A model generated the notes under the pieces. It searched no databases. It was not told the origin of the DNA and saw only the letters and a program-made list of their open reading frames with translations. 64,000 nt of DNA from Buxus sempervirens (lineage: Eukaryota > Streptophyta > Magnoliopsida > Buxales > Buxaceae), in NCBI GenBank assembly GCA_947561395.2, contig OX387183.1, positions 6,381,883 to 6,445,882 of the forward strand, written 5' to 3'. Below, in pieces: positions 44,901 to 57,142 of the stretch. The translations under genes and the position numbers were made by a program. Position 1 is the first letter of the stretch; every line of letters begins with the position of its first letter.

Positions 44901-47900
44901 TCCAAACAAATTTACTCATCATATACATTCCACTATGATTGTTTTTGTAATTTTTTTTTGAATGATGAATTTATATATTTTGGGTATATTTGACTTTTAT
45001 AACACATTCATCTGTTGTTATCTCTATCTGGAATTAAATTGATTCCATTTATTCCACAAACCAACAAGGGAAGTGGAAATTCAAAATCATTGCTGAGAAA
45101 TATTTATTTACGTATTCAATTTTTTCTGGTGATGGATTGGAGCTCTTCGACTGCATGGCACGTAGTGGAAGTTGGGATTATTTATTGCTCTGAAGGAATT
45201 GCTTGTTTCAATTCATGGAAATTTAAAACTCTCTATTCAGATACGAGTACTGATTATGCCCAGCATGTATCATTTTGTCGTGGCAACTTATCATTCCAAC
45301 TTTTGAATGTTCTAATGAGGGTTTGCAGTTTAATCTGGAACCTGGTCTGTTAGTTGTCTATTTTGGCTGTATTGCTTTCATATTAACATGATTAGTGCTT
45401 CTTTCCCTAATTAGAGGATGAACTTTTGTAGAATTTGTGGAGTTGCAACTGTGCCAGCATTTCACATTTTTTTTTAATTGTTGAAGGAGGAGTACCGTGG
45501 TTATACATTCCCCCTGGCAGTGGCAATTGTGATGTCGGGTGTGTACGAAGATGTAGATAATTCAGAAGAGGTTGTTTATACTGGTCAAGGTGGACTCAAT
45601 TTACTTGGTGATAAGCGCCAAATCCAGGATCAAGTGATGAGTCGTGGTAATTTGGCTCTGAAGGTGTGCCTCTTTGGACCTTAATCATTCCTTTTTTGGG
45701 TTGGTTTCTTTGTGCTGATCTTCTATGTGGATTTCTACTTAAGTGAAATCAATTAAAAAGTCATTTTTAATACCGTATTATTATTTTTTTAGCTACTGAT
45801 ATGTTAGACTTCTTAAAGTCATTTCTTGAGATTTCTTTGCCACTCAGGGGACTGACTTCATGAAGAGAATATAATTTCATATTTATTATTTGAAAAACAT
45901 GACCTTACGCCTTTTACTGTTGCCGTGTGTAGTCATTGTTTCTTGCGTATGGAAGTTACTTTCCTGGTGAAAAGGAGTGGAAATTTACATTATTTACATT
46001 AAATATTTAATTGTGTGGTACCAGAAATGATGCTAAATTGTTGTTTGCCTATGAACACATTGTGTAAGTCTTAAAGTTTATAATGTACATAGGCAAGTTT
46101 TTCTTGTCCTCGAATTTAATGATTTTACTAGTGCTTTAAAGCCTACGCCAGTTTAGCTAGTTGTATATCTTGACCTGAAATTGTCCGTGAAACAGGAATC
46201 ATCAACACTGTTGAACGTGAGCTACCATGACTGGAAAACTGTAGTGGACCATGTGACTTGGTATAACTTTGACACAATCTAAGAATTTCATTGATGTTCT
46301 CAGTTATTTGTGAATATTTGATGGATAGAAAATCCAGTTGTTAGAATTACTGTGGAGATTGCATGATTTTGAGTGTTGGAATTAAAAAGAAAGAGATATG
46401 GAAACCGTAATATAGGAACCCAGAGTGGTTGAGATGTGGAATGAGAGACAAATTGTAAGGGCTAAGGAGAGATCAAGGCTGAAGGAGGGGGACCAACTAT
46501 AGCCTAGTTGGTAACTTTGCAGTTTCCTTGCTTGGAAGTTGGAATAACATAATTCCTCCTACTTTGTTAATATATTGCATCTGGCATTTAATGCTATAGA
46601 TTTTTCTGATGGCTCATCATCTTCTAAGTAGGGGCTCACCCTTCCTTATAGTCAGGTCTTGTTTGGTGTGCCAAGTCATGACCCATTGCTTTTCAACTGT
46701 GATTCTATGGATTTATTTTATATTGAAGGCATATTTTATGCGTATTGTATGCTAATTGAAGTTTATATTGTGCATAGAAGTACTGCTCAAAGAATCCAGG
46801 ACTGCATTCAATTTCAGGGTGTTGTGCATGGTTTATTGTGGAATTGATAGGAACTGAGAGAATATCCGGGGGAGTTGCTTGTGTTACAAAAATGGCATTT
46901 CAGATTGATAAGAAAGCTTTTGATTTTGAAGGTTTTAGTGATGCATACAACTGGTGTTAAAATCATTATTATTTCAATCTTGTTATTGATCAAAGGAGAG
47001 GAAGTTAAATGGTTTACCAATAAGGTAAAAATTATCTGTAACAAAAGATCTTGATTAGCAGTTTTGTGACACCTTTGAAAATATGAGATAATGCAGTTTG
47101 AAGGATCAAAATGGGAGCTATAGGGATGTGCAAAGCAAATGGATGGAGTTGATTAGAAGATATTTAAGGGCACTTGGTTTTTATCAGTTGGAATGGCAGA
47201 ATAAGATTCAAGTTGCTGGTCCTAGTCAGATGTTATTGAGCTTGTTTGTTATTATATTTGATCCGCTGTTGCAATTTTCGTTTTGATGTGATCTGATTTG
47301 GATTTGACTATATTGTTTTGTGAAGATATGTTTTCTAACTTTGCTTCTTAAACTGTGATGTTTAAATGCTTAACATGGTTCTAGTTCCTAATGATTAAGC
47401 TTGTAGTATCTGATTGAGTTTTTCTTTGTGTATGTTGCTTCATTGAAATATGAAGTGATAGCTTCTATTTCTAATGGAAATACTGGTGACTGAACTCTTG
47501 TATATTTGTCATCCTTCAGTGTCTAAAATACTGAATATTAAGATTTAAGAAATTTGTAATAAGATGTTGGGATCTTTGAGTGTTTGGAAAGCTAGCCTTT
47601 TGTTGAGTGAAAATCGAAATCCTCTCTTTGTGTTTGTTGGATTAATAGATGTGTTGAGGGTTCTTGGAGGTTATCCTATTTTATTAGTCAAAAGGGGCAG
47701 CTACCATTATTATGTGGATGGATAGAGTGTCAAGTTTTCTTAGAGTCTATTTCATTTTATTAGTCGAGCTAGATTTTTGACCTATGAGCTGAAAACCTTG
47801 TTCAGTCATGTGTTAAGGGAGGCTAATCAGTTGGCAGATCGGTTAGCCAGAGCTGGGACAATGAGGGAAAACCTATTAGTAGGGCTCCTTGTGGGGATTT

Positions 47901-50900
47901 GGAGGAGCTGTTGTCATGACGATGTGTAGAGGGGTTACATTGTTTCTTTCTACCTGACCATATAGGAGTCTAGATTTGGGGGTGTACTTTTGTTCTATAT
48001 GTTAGGGGTGGGGGAATGATATCCCCATAGCTGCATAATTTTTTGTATCTTCCATATACTCTTATTCTAATACCTACTCTCCTCCATTTTCTCCCATGCA
48101 TTAGGGTTAAAATGGAGGAGAGTGTGTTAAGGTGGTTTGGGCATGTAAGGCAGAGACCTAGTGATGCACTTGTTAGAAGGTGCAGGAGGATGCATATTAA
48201 AGGGCCTAAGAGATCAAGAGGAAGACCTAAAAAGACCTGGATGGAGTCAATAAAACAAGACCCCACTTTGGTGGGAATTGGCTTCTGATGATGACGATGA
48301 TGATTTATCACAAAAAAAAAAAGGGATGTGTGTGTGTGTCTGTGTGACAGCTACCTAAATTGTAGATTTGGTGTGTATATATATATATATATTACACTTC
48401 ATGATGTCAACTTCTCTTTTCCAAGTATGTTTTCCCCTTTCAAAATGAATTCTTTATTGACTTGCAGAATAATATGGAGCAATGTATCCCTGTTAGAGTA
48501 ATTCGTGGACATGGCTCTGCAAGTAGTTATTGCGGCAGAGTTTACACATATGACGGCTTGTATAAGGTAGATATCTTTTTAGCGTATTCTTATGAATTAA
48601 CTTTTGGTTTTAAATGGAAATTTCATTTTATAGTACAAATGAATGTTTTTCACAAAATTTTTCACATTGCTTTGCACTATGGTGAAGTCAAAAAGATGCT
48701 TGCACCACGAAAATCTTGTAGTCTGTGGATAACTAATTGGAATTTTTTTGCGGATTTTTAGGTGAGAATTATGCGAATATTCTTATTATGGTATTTTTGA
48801 TGACTGAACAGCTACTTTTTTTTATTTAATTTTTTATCCTTGACTATGGGTACATTTTCTTTTGTTGGTTTACTTGGTGGCTGTATGTAGGCTGTTGGTT
48901 AGCCAACTTTTTGATTTGTTTCTTTTATGGAATTAAAATGGCTCTTTAGTGCAGTGTCAATCTTCTAGAGGCCACATTAGTTTAGGTAAATCTTGGGATT
49001 TACTTTGTTTTCATAGCATGCTTTTAGGCTGTTCCATTGGCATTGGGATTTAAATAGCATGATTTTAGTTGCAAGTTCTTCATTAGTATTTCTCCCCTTG
49101 CTTTTATAGATATTTGTTAACTGAATAAGAGGTACATCTATATGGTAAGTAATAGCTCCTTTGGCAGAATAGGGTTTTACTTGGATGCGTGTACTAAAGA
49201 AGATCTTGATACTTGACGATATTATTCACCAAGGCATTTGTATTTTTGTAAGAAGTGGAGAGTTTAAGTTTTTTCTTTCTATTTTCCATGATAGATAGGG
49301 TCTTTGAATTGTTTCAATACTTGTACTTAATCCTTGTACTTAATCCTTACTTGGGGTTGAGTTGAGCTGATGCTTCTTGTGTTGGGAAGTCCAGATCTTG
49401 GGTTGGTGTGAAGTCAGATATAGGCTTTCAAACTTATGGAGATGCTACCATATGATATTCATTGGGATACTTGGAAGGAGAAAGCATAGGACCCTTCAAT
49501 GACTCTTGATTGCCATGATCATGGAATCATTGGCTGACTTTTAATTACTTGGTCCCGTTTGTTCAAGGGGTTTAATGGTATTTTAAATTCATAGGGCCTT
49601 TGCAGATGGGATGAAGTAGCTATTGTCATCATCACCATCATCATTATGAATTTAGAATTGCCGCCATCATCATCATTGTTATTATTGTCTTGATTGATTG
49701 GTGAAATGCACCAGGCCTAGGAAACTAGTGAGTATGATATCACAATTGGCAGCTTATTTGGAGTACCATGCCGCCGCATATATGTAGTTACTATGGCACC
49801 ATTTCACATGCTACATATCAACTACAAAATCATTTGCTATATGGTGAAAATATATCTCCCAGTCACTGTCGAACCGGAATTTATTAATTAAAATAAACCC
49901 AAAATCCAAGATGTGGACCTTGTGGGCCCAAAGCAACTAGTATTCAGACAAAAGAAATCTAATACCATCAATTTAATACATCGGAGTACGCTAACAATTT
50001 AAAATTTCATTAATACCTCAAATAAGTGCGGAAACACGAATCAAAAGTAAATCAACAATCTCTAATAACATGTCTAGATAAAAGGTCTACTAATTCTCAC
50101 CTTACTATAAAAAAACAATCCTCTAAGACTAAGATAAAATCCTACTACCAAGTCCATCTAAAAACATAATAGAGTCAATCCTACATAAGGGAAACATAAT
50201 CGTCCTGATCCTCCTCTACCAAGTCCTCAACCTTGGGATGCTCTAGGTATGATCTCTCCAGGAAGATCTGAAAACAAGACATTTGGAAAATATCGGAATG
50301 AGATATACAATTCCAGTAAGTAGCAAAATGCATAAAATAAAATGTAATCCACATTTATTTTCCAAATACTTTTCCATGAGTTTCAATTAAATAGGAGTTT
50401 CAATCCGATAAACACATAGTCGTAAGTAGTAAAACGAAATTCACGATTATTTCCGAATATAAAACAATTAATAGTGCCAAACCACTCAAATTCAATCAAA
50501 ACATTGTGACTTCACAGGACTCATGAAATATGACTTTTTTGAGAGGTCAAACCTAGCCTAATTGCCACCTTATGTTTAGGTACGAAGCCGGCCTATTCAG
50601 GGTTTTAGACATCGTCTTATTGCGAAGCACCCAACTAAACGTAGATTAGTTTCCAAGTACAATCCAGTCAAGAACAAGAATTGCAACATATCCAAACAAG
50701 AGACCTTACCCTCATGGTAGAAGCGGATTGATGCAGGTCATTTCCTCATGGAATAACTTCATCATGTAGGAAATGCATAAATGGAAACTAAGTTTGAAAA
50801 CAAAAAAAAAACCAGCAATTTCACTATCTAGTTACATTATGGATCCACAACAACTTAAGCCCACTAGACACAAGCCAAACTGAAACCCAAACTATATTTG

Positions 50901-53900
50901 CCATATTGCATTACTCACTTGCTAGATCATCAAGGCCATGTTTTATATGCTTTTTGTGGACTCATTGGAGTGGCGGACTCTACTAGGGTTGAGTTATTGG
51001 CACTTATCACTGGTATTCACTACATTCATTCTATGGAGCTTAGGGAGGTTGTCATTGAGGGAGATGCCGCTAATATTCTGTAATGGATGATTAGAGGGGA
51101 CTCTGGACCATGGAGGTATAAGCTAATTAGACTTGCTAGATCCTTGGTGCATTGTTTGAATGTCTCATTCAAACATGTACCAAGGTTGCAAATGATGTGG
51201 CAGATAGATTAGCTAAGGCTGGAGCCACTATTAATCCTCTAGTCTTTGGAGAGTTGTCATCCTGTATAGATGTTTAGTTTGTTATAGTTGTAGGGGATGC
51301 CTTGTTTGTGGCACCTGTTTGTACCCTGTGGCTGGTTTTTTCTTATCTCTGTACTTCTTTTTCTCTTCTTTTGAATGAAATTTCATCACTTACTAAAAAA
51401 AAAATGGCATAACCCACTCTCTCATGCGGGAAAACCAAAAGAACTGCTCTCATGGTAGAAATCACTCCCTTGTGGAGGAAAACCGATAAACAATTCACTC
51501 CATCACGGAGGAACAACCAATACCTCAAAATTCCCAAGTTCAAAACCATAGGTTCCATAAAATTGATAAGACCAATTTGTAGTCCTTTTTGAATGTTTCC
51601 AAAAGCTAAAACATTAAACCATCGTATAGAAATTTAGAAATCACTTGGAAGCCTTAAAATCAATTTATTTTGAAAAAATGGTTAATTCAGAAAATCTGGG
51701 TATTGGCACTCAAGCTTGAGACAAGTAGGGGTCGAGAGCTGAGGGTAAATTGTTTTATGGAAATTGGCGCGTGAGTGGCACTTGAGCTGGAGGTTGCGCA
51801 CTAGAATCCTGGGATTTGTGGCGCTTGAGTCGAAGGTTAGGTGCGTCTGGAGAAAGAGTCTCACACTCGAGCCCAGGGGTGGCACACACTTTGGCTCTCG
51901 AGTCGGGGTTGGGCGCGAGATGGGCAGACGAAACTGCTCTTGGGCTGCAAAAATCTGGGTTTTTCAGAAACAGCACATGAAAGGGCGCTTGAGCTCGGGA
52001 TAGGCAACAAGTGGTTTTGGTCGTCACACTCAAGTATGGCTTAAGCGCGGGTCAGGTGCGAAGAACAAAAACCGTCATTTTCTGGGTTTTTCCTACTTTT
52101 ATTTCTTCTTCAATAACACCAAATTATGATCCAAAATTCGATCGAACCTCTTGAAAAACATGTTCTAATCTATGATAAATTGTTCCAAAATTAAGATACA
52201 AATTCCATTCATCCAAGACATAAATTTTCATGTTGAACTAATCATTAACCATGATAGAAAGGTATCAAAACCCCCATAACTTTCCATATTCTGTATACAA
52301 ACTAAAATCAAAATCATCAAAAAACCATTCCAAACAAACTTACAATATCACATGTTAAACCTCCAGATCACGAAAATCTTAGTAACAGTATTTCAGCAAA
52401 CAAAACATCCATCAAAATTCTATGTTTAATTTCTTTACCATAAACAGTGCATCACTGTTTTCAGAAAGGCCGCTACTTTAGACTTCAACCAGACCACAAC
52501 CTTCTTCTCCCAATTGATCCACAAGCACCAACCAATGATCGCCAAAACCAGCAACCAAAACTCGAAAGAACACCAAAGATTTTCCAGTTGGATGTGGGTT
52601 TTCCATTTTTTCTCTCCTTCAGCCGTCCAGCACAAAAGATAGCAACTTCTTTCTTTCTTCCTTCTAATCCCTACGTAATGTCAATAGCCCTTTTCCAATT
52701 TAGAAGTTGCAAAACTCATGCACTAGAAACAGAAGAAACCCTATTATATTGGCAACTTATCCCATTATTGCCATACCACCAACCTCTTTGCCCCTAACCA
52801 ATAGGATCTAAGATTATAGCATAAATACCTCTTACCTCCATAGCTTACATCTAGCCGTTGGATCCTTCCAAAACTTGGGGCATTAATCCTCCACATTAAT
52901 CCCTAGATATATAAAATTCAGATTAGTGCACAGATCCCCAGTATTTTCAGATTAATAATTAAATAATATATTAATAAAGGCACAGGTATTACATAACATC
53001 TGTCTTGTGCACAACTTAAAAAATGCAAAAGAACTGAATGCTTTCTGGAACATTTTACAAGATCTTTTAGACATATATTTATGAGGTTTATGTGGGTTAA
53101 AAGATTGTTCGCAGCCTGTTGAGAAGGTCCTTTGGCAGTTGGAAGGTCTGGATTGGATGCATCATTGCTCTTTGTGGCAGGAAAAACTATGTTTTGGAAG
53201 AAAACTATAGTTGGTTAGGCATATTGGCATGCATTTGATTAAATTATTATTGTTTTTAATAATGAGATAATTATTAGTGACAGTCATAGCAGTAGTTATA
53301 GTCCTAGTAATAGATGTTATATGCAGGGAGGTTGGGGTTTATTTGTATTTTTTTTAGCATATTTTGAATCCTTATATTTGCAGTTTAACATGTAGTGGAA
53401 CTGCAGATTGGGTTACTTGTTCCTTGCCATAAAATAGTTTGAAATAAGAAAGATGCTTACTTCCATGTGACACTTTAAAAGTTTTTCTTGCATAAAATGT
53501 TGTCTCCTTAGTTTTCATTTGTTGATAATCAATAATTTGAGAGGAGTGTTAAATTATCATTCTAATGCCCCTTAGACTGGGTGGTTGAGATAATAAAATG
53601 AATTTTATTTTGTGACCTAAATCAGCTTTGATCACTAGAAAGGATATCATATGCTATTGTAAACATAAATATGGTTTGTTACAGGGAAATTTTTTTGAAT
53701 GTTATCATGTGAAGCTTATGCTAATGCCAGATGCATTGTTCTTCAGACTATCATGTCTACCTGAGTTGTCTTAAGCGTTTTAAAGGATATCGGTATAGGT
53801 TATCTTTCAACACTTGTTCTTTAATTTTGCTTTATTTTCAATCCATATGTGAGGCTTTATTTTTCATAAAATGCAGCTGAGACATCTGTTCTGTTTTTTA

Positions 53901-56260
53901 TGAACACCGAATTATCCATTTTCAGGTTGTTCAGTATTGGGCTGAGAAAGGTGATTGTGGATTCACTGTTTTTAAGTATCGCCTCAGGCGGCTTGAAGGG
54001 CAACCTGTCTTGACAACTCACCAGGTTCCATATATGTCCTATTATTGTGAATGCTGTTTTTTTTATGCATTTTGCTTTTCAAAATTTGGTGGTTTTCTTT
54101 TACATGGGAAATATTATGTTACTGTCATTGTTTTGGCCACTCCATTTGTTTTTTGTTAGCAGGAATTAGAGGTGAAACGTGAAAGCCATCAACATAAACA
54201 AAACATCTTTCATTAATTAGTTGGGTTGGTAGCAGGATTTCTAATCGTCAACCTGGTTTTCAAAAGCTATATCAATATTCGCGTCATGTGTGTTTAAGTC
54301 GTTTCCTTCTGTTGCATATTTACTCAAGGGACTCCTAATGCCTCCTTTTTACATGCTCAAAAGGTTGACATACTCTATTTATCTCCTACTAAGCCAAATT
54401 CCTTGATGATATTCCTCATTATAATGTCTGTTATGACAGCTTGCTTACAAATGTGTCTTTGGGATCATTTTATTGCTTGTTTTCCTCATTTTCATGATCA
54501 GCTAGGTTGGGAGGAGGTTGTGTACCGGTCATTTGGGTTTCACACAGTTGAAAAATTCCAGAAAATGGGAATGATGTTCCCTTGTGGTTGCTGTAAAACT
54601 TCCCCAGATTTGGCATATCATTTGCTTTTTTGTTTGGTTTCTCTAGGGCTAGAAGGTCATTCTTTCTTGTTCTTTCCTGGCTTGGGTTTTATGTGGGTGA
54701 CCTCAGGATAAGTTATGTCTTGGTATTTCAGTCCTTTTGGTAGTTGGATTCTTCTTATACGTAGGATGCTGCACTTTGTAAATTTTTTTGGTCTTTTGAA
54801 GGGAACAGAAGAGGACATTTTTTGATAGGTGGTCTGCTTTTGTAGTGGTTGTTATCCTATTTGTGGTTTAGCTGATTGAATATTTTGTTTAGTGGATTTG
54901 TGTCTGGGCCTACCTTGTGCTTTAGCGTTTGAAATAATTTTCCCGTGGTTGAAGATGTCTAGGACTTTCTTGGGGACTGCATGTATCATCACAATTTTTA
55001 ATTCTCTTTTCTTATGTAATTCACTTAGATGTTCTTTTTATAATGTCTAGAGAGTTTGATTATCCGCTCGAAACAAAGGAAAAAGGTTATGTTGATGGAC
55101 TTTGTTGTGTTTGTCATTTGTGATGTTTACATTTTTTGGATGCGTTGTTCTCAGAAATTTGTTTTATAATTTATGTTAATTTTTTATTCTTTCAAGGTGT
55201 TTGGGGAAGATATTATAGAAAAAGCTGTTGAAATAGTTATCCATCCAAAATATAAAGCATGAGGATGGATTTGTATGTCAATTAGCCCTTCTATTTAAGT
55301 TAATATGTCCAAGTGGTTCACTATCTACAGCTGCCAACTTTGGACATTTAAATTGCCTAGATGACGTTAGTATATATTCCATGAGTAGATAAACAGCATG
55401 TAGATCTAAGATCTTTTGTATCATAAAGCTTATGGATATAAAGAACATTTCAATTAGATGGTATTTTGTCCACTTACAGATTTGATTTTAAGGATGTGCA
55501 TGGTAGTCAACTAATGCCAATTAGAATGTCTATGTATAATTTTTTCTCTCTCTCTTTGTGTGTCTCCTTTTTGGCGTTGGTGGGGTGTTCCTAGATGCTT
55601 TTGTTATATAATTTCGTGAGTGGATAAAATGCCCTAAGAGCAAAAGTCGTTTATACGATTAAGCTTACCGACAAGTTCAGTTAAATGTTATTTTTTCCAC
55701 ATGTAGAAATAAATTTAAGAAGTGGCATGGAAGTCAGTTAAATGCCAAGCAGAATATCTATTTAATCTTTTCTCTATAATTTTTTGTTGGGTGTGGGGGA
55801 GGGGGAGGGGGCGGGATTGTCTTTATCAAAGTTGGTTGACATTTTGCCGATAGCTTTTTTTGGAGAGAATTCTTAAGCAGGGTTTTAAAATATTTTCCCT
55901 TTTTTGTTCTTGTTAGTTGTCTTTGTTTTCTTTTGCATCCAAGGATATGTTTGATCAACTTATCATTTGTTTCATCATTGAATAATGTTACCTTTTGGTG
56001 TGCTATTAAAGGCTTCTTTTATTCCAGGTTTTTGCTCGAAGGCAGTTAAAGAGGTCATTTGCAGAATTACCTGGGTATGGAATGACTAAATATAGATAAA
56101 TTTGTTTTTTTTTTTTCCTTTTTCTTTTTTGTATTTTTTCCAATAAAAATTTTGCGGTTGTATTGCCTTAGGTTGGTATGTGATGACATCAGTAAAAATC
56201 AAGAAGAAATTCATATTCCAGCTACCAATTTGATTGACAATCCACCTGTTCGGCCTGAAG
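38949..56260 (+). CDS. SUVH4: SUVH4/KRYPTONITE-like histone H3K9 methyltransferase, N-terminal and SRA exons
   Basis: Ten exons: 38949-39527, 41626-41700 (or 41694), 43037-43108, 43949-44003, 44224-44333, 45487-45663, 48468-48566, 53926-54024, 56028-56074 and 56172-56260. Phases join without a stop to about 467 residues. Residues 1-193 are a polar, basic N-terminus ending KETLRLFN..YLHFVQ, continued by EEEKRCKK, a SUVH4 hallmark. The SRA (YDG) domain follows, from about 261 (IDVGHQFFSRAEM) through MSGVYED, TGQGG and RVYTYDGLYK to RRLEGQP; it binds methylated DNA. LVCDDIS..IPATN leads to pre-SET. Pre-SET and SET are not in the window. Introns after exons 3 and 10 start GCAAGT, so GC-AG splicing is needed. 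In the nucleus such proteins methylate H3K9 and sustain CHG methylation on transposons. Orthology is judged from motifs; whether the gene is intact depends on DNA beyond 64 kb. Confidence 0.85.
39528..41625. other. Intron 1 of the SUVH4-like gene
   Basis: AT-rich 2.1-kb intron with GT donor (CAG|GTGCTT) and AG acceptor (GCACAG). It has no recognisable element or gene. Confidence 0.6.
41701..43036. other. Intron 2 of the SUVH4-like gene
   Basis: A T-rich 1.3-kb intron. Two donors are possible six bases apart (AAG|GTGAAG at 41695 and AAG|GTGAAT at 41701), differing by two codons. No inserted element recognised. Confidence 0.6.
47700..47935 (+). pseudogene. L1-type LINE RNase H fragment in intron 6
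   Basis: HVLREANQLADRLARAG (about 47805-47860) is the conserved end of the RNase H-like domain at the C-terminus of plant L1 LINE ORF2. Upstream frames are broken. It is a 5'-truncated insertion, sense to the host gene. Confidence 0.6.
48090..48312 (+). pseudogene. RTE-type LINE 3' end in intron 6
   Basis: An open frame contains LRWFGHVRQRPSDALVRRC and RSRGRPKKTWMESIKQD, which I recognise as the C-terminus of plant RTE-type LINE ORF. A stop, a short TGATGATGACGATGATGAT repeat and an A tract follow, matching the short-repeat 3' tail of RTE elements. The rest of the element is missing. It lies about 155 bases before exon 7. Confidence 0.7.
48323..48392. repeat. (GT)n and (AT)n microsatellites
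   Basis: TG repeats at about 48328-48348 and a short AT run at 48377-48392, just downstream of the RTE tail and about 75-140 bases before the exon 7 acceptor. Confidence 0.8.
49867..52993 (-). mobile_element. LTR-like block in intron 8, minus orientation
   Basis: Bounded by TGTCGAACCGG and GGTATTACA (TG..CA), this 3.1-kb block differs in style from the surrounding T-rich intron. On the minus strand it starts TGTAATACCTGTGCC, a start common in plant Gypsy LTRs. No 5-bp duplication is found (flanks GTCAC and TAACA) and no Pol domain is seen, so ends and identity are tentative. It carries a LINE fragment (50890-51405). Confidence 0.4.
50890..51405 (+). pseudogene. L1-type LINE 3' fragment (RNase H) in intron 8
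   Basis: The frame contains DSTRVELLALITGIHYIHSM and REVVIEGDAANIL, then after a stop and frame change SFKHVPRLQ and LAKAGAT. These are pieces of the RNase H-like domain of plant L1 ORF2. A poly(A) run (51394-51403) follows, marking the 3' end of a 5'-truncated insertion. The target duplication was not resolved. Confidence 0.7.
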
Positions 56261-57142
56261 GCAAGTTCTGCTATGTGATTAAGTGCCTTTGAGGAATATT
56301 TTTTTTTTCAGTGAATTTTGTGTGTGAATTATGTTAACATGAATAGCAAACTATTTCTCACTCTTATGAATTGGCTGCTTCATTCTACTGCTCTTCCACA
56401 CCCCCCCGGCGGGAGAGTTACGATAATGGTGGCAAATGTAATGGAAGTCAATTGTAACTTAAAATGTGTAAAATAACATCTTCATGTTTATGAAGTTTCT
56501 CTAAAAGCTAAGAAGTCCAAATCAAGTGAGATGAATTAGAATTCGGAATTTGAGATCTGTAGTAAAAGATGATGAGATCAAGAATTATGAAGGGAATATT
56601 TTCAAAAATCATGAACTGCATAAGGTATGGAGAGTCTTCATCAGGTTAGGTTATGAATGTTGGAAAGTTAAGAGGAAATATGTTTTTCTACCGTAGGTTT
56701 TCACCCAAGGCTCGAAATGGGATTTCGGCGGCATGCATTCGAAATTTTGGAGATTCCAAGTTTGAGATCTGTAATAAAAGATGATGAGATCAAGAATTAT
56801 GAAGGGAATATTTTCAAAATTCCAAGTTTGAGATCTGTAGTAATAGATGATGAGATCAACAATTATGAAGGGAATATTTTCAAAAATCGTGAACTGGATA
56901 AGGTATGGAGAGTCTTCCATCAGGTTAAGTTATGAATGTTGGAAAGTTAAGAGGAAATATGTTTTTCTGCGATAGGATTTTCACCCAAGGCTCGAAATGA
57001 GATTTCGGCGGCGTGCGAAATTTGGAGATTCCAAGGGGAAACTTGAATCGCTTGAGTTGATAAAAAAATTTGGTGCCATCGAAATTTGAATAAATTGAAT
57101 ATTGGTTGAGTTAAAAGAAATGGAAGATAGAAAGAAGAAAAT
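56261..57142. other. Start of intron 10 of the SUVH4-like gene, with duplicated segments
   Basis: The intron begins GCAAGTTCTG. From 56541 to 57035 two sequence blocks alternate. Block A (TTTGAGATCTGTARTAAAAG type, about 62 bases) is at about 56549, 56761 and 56824. Block B (TAAGGTATGGAGAGTCTTC through CAAGGCTCGAAATG) is at about 56619 and 56898. The order is A B A A B. I do not recognise the origin. Confidence 0.6.

Noticed and set aside
54403..54711. 102-codon plus-strand open frame in intron 8-9 region
   Set aside because: Splice-consistent exons flank it on both sides, it has no recognisable domain, and its Phe/Cys-rich composition fits T-rich intron sequence.
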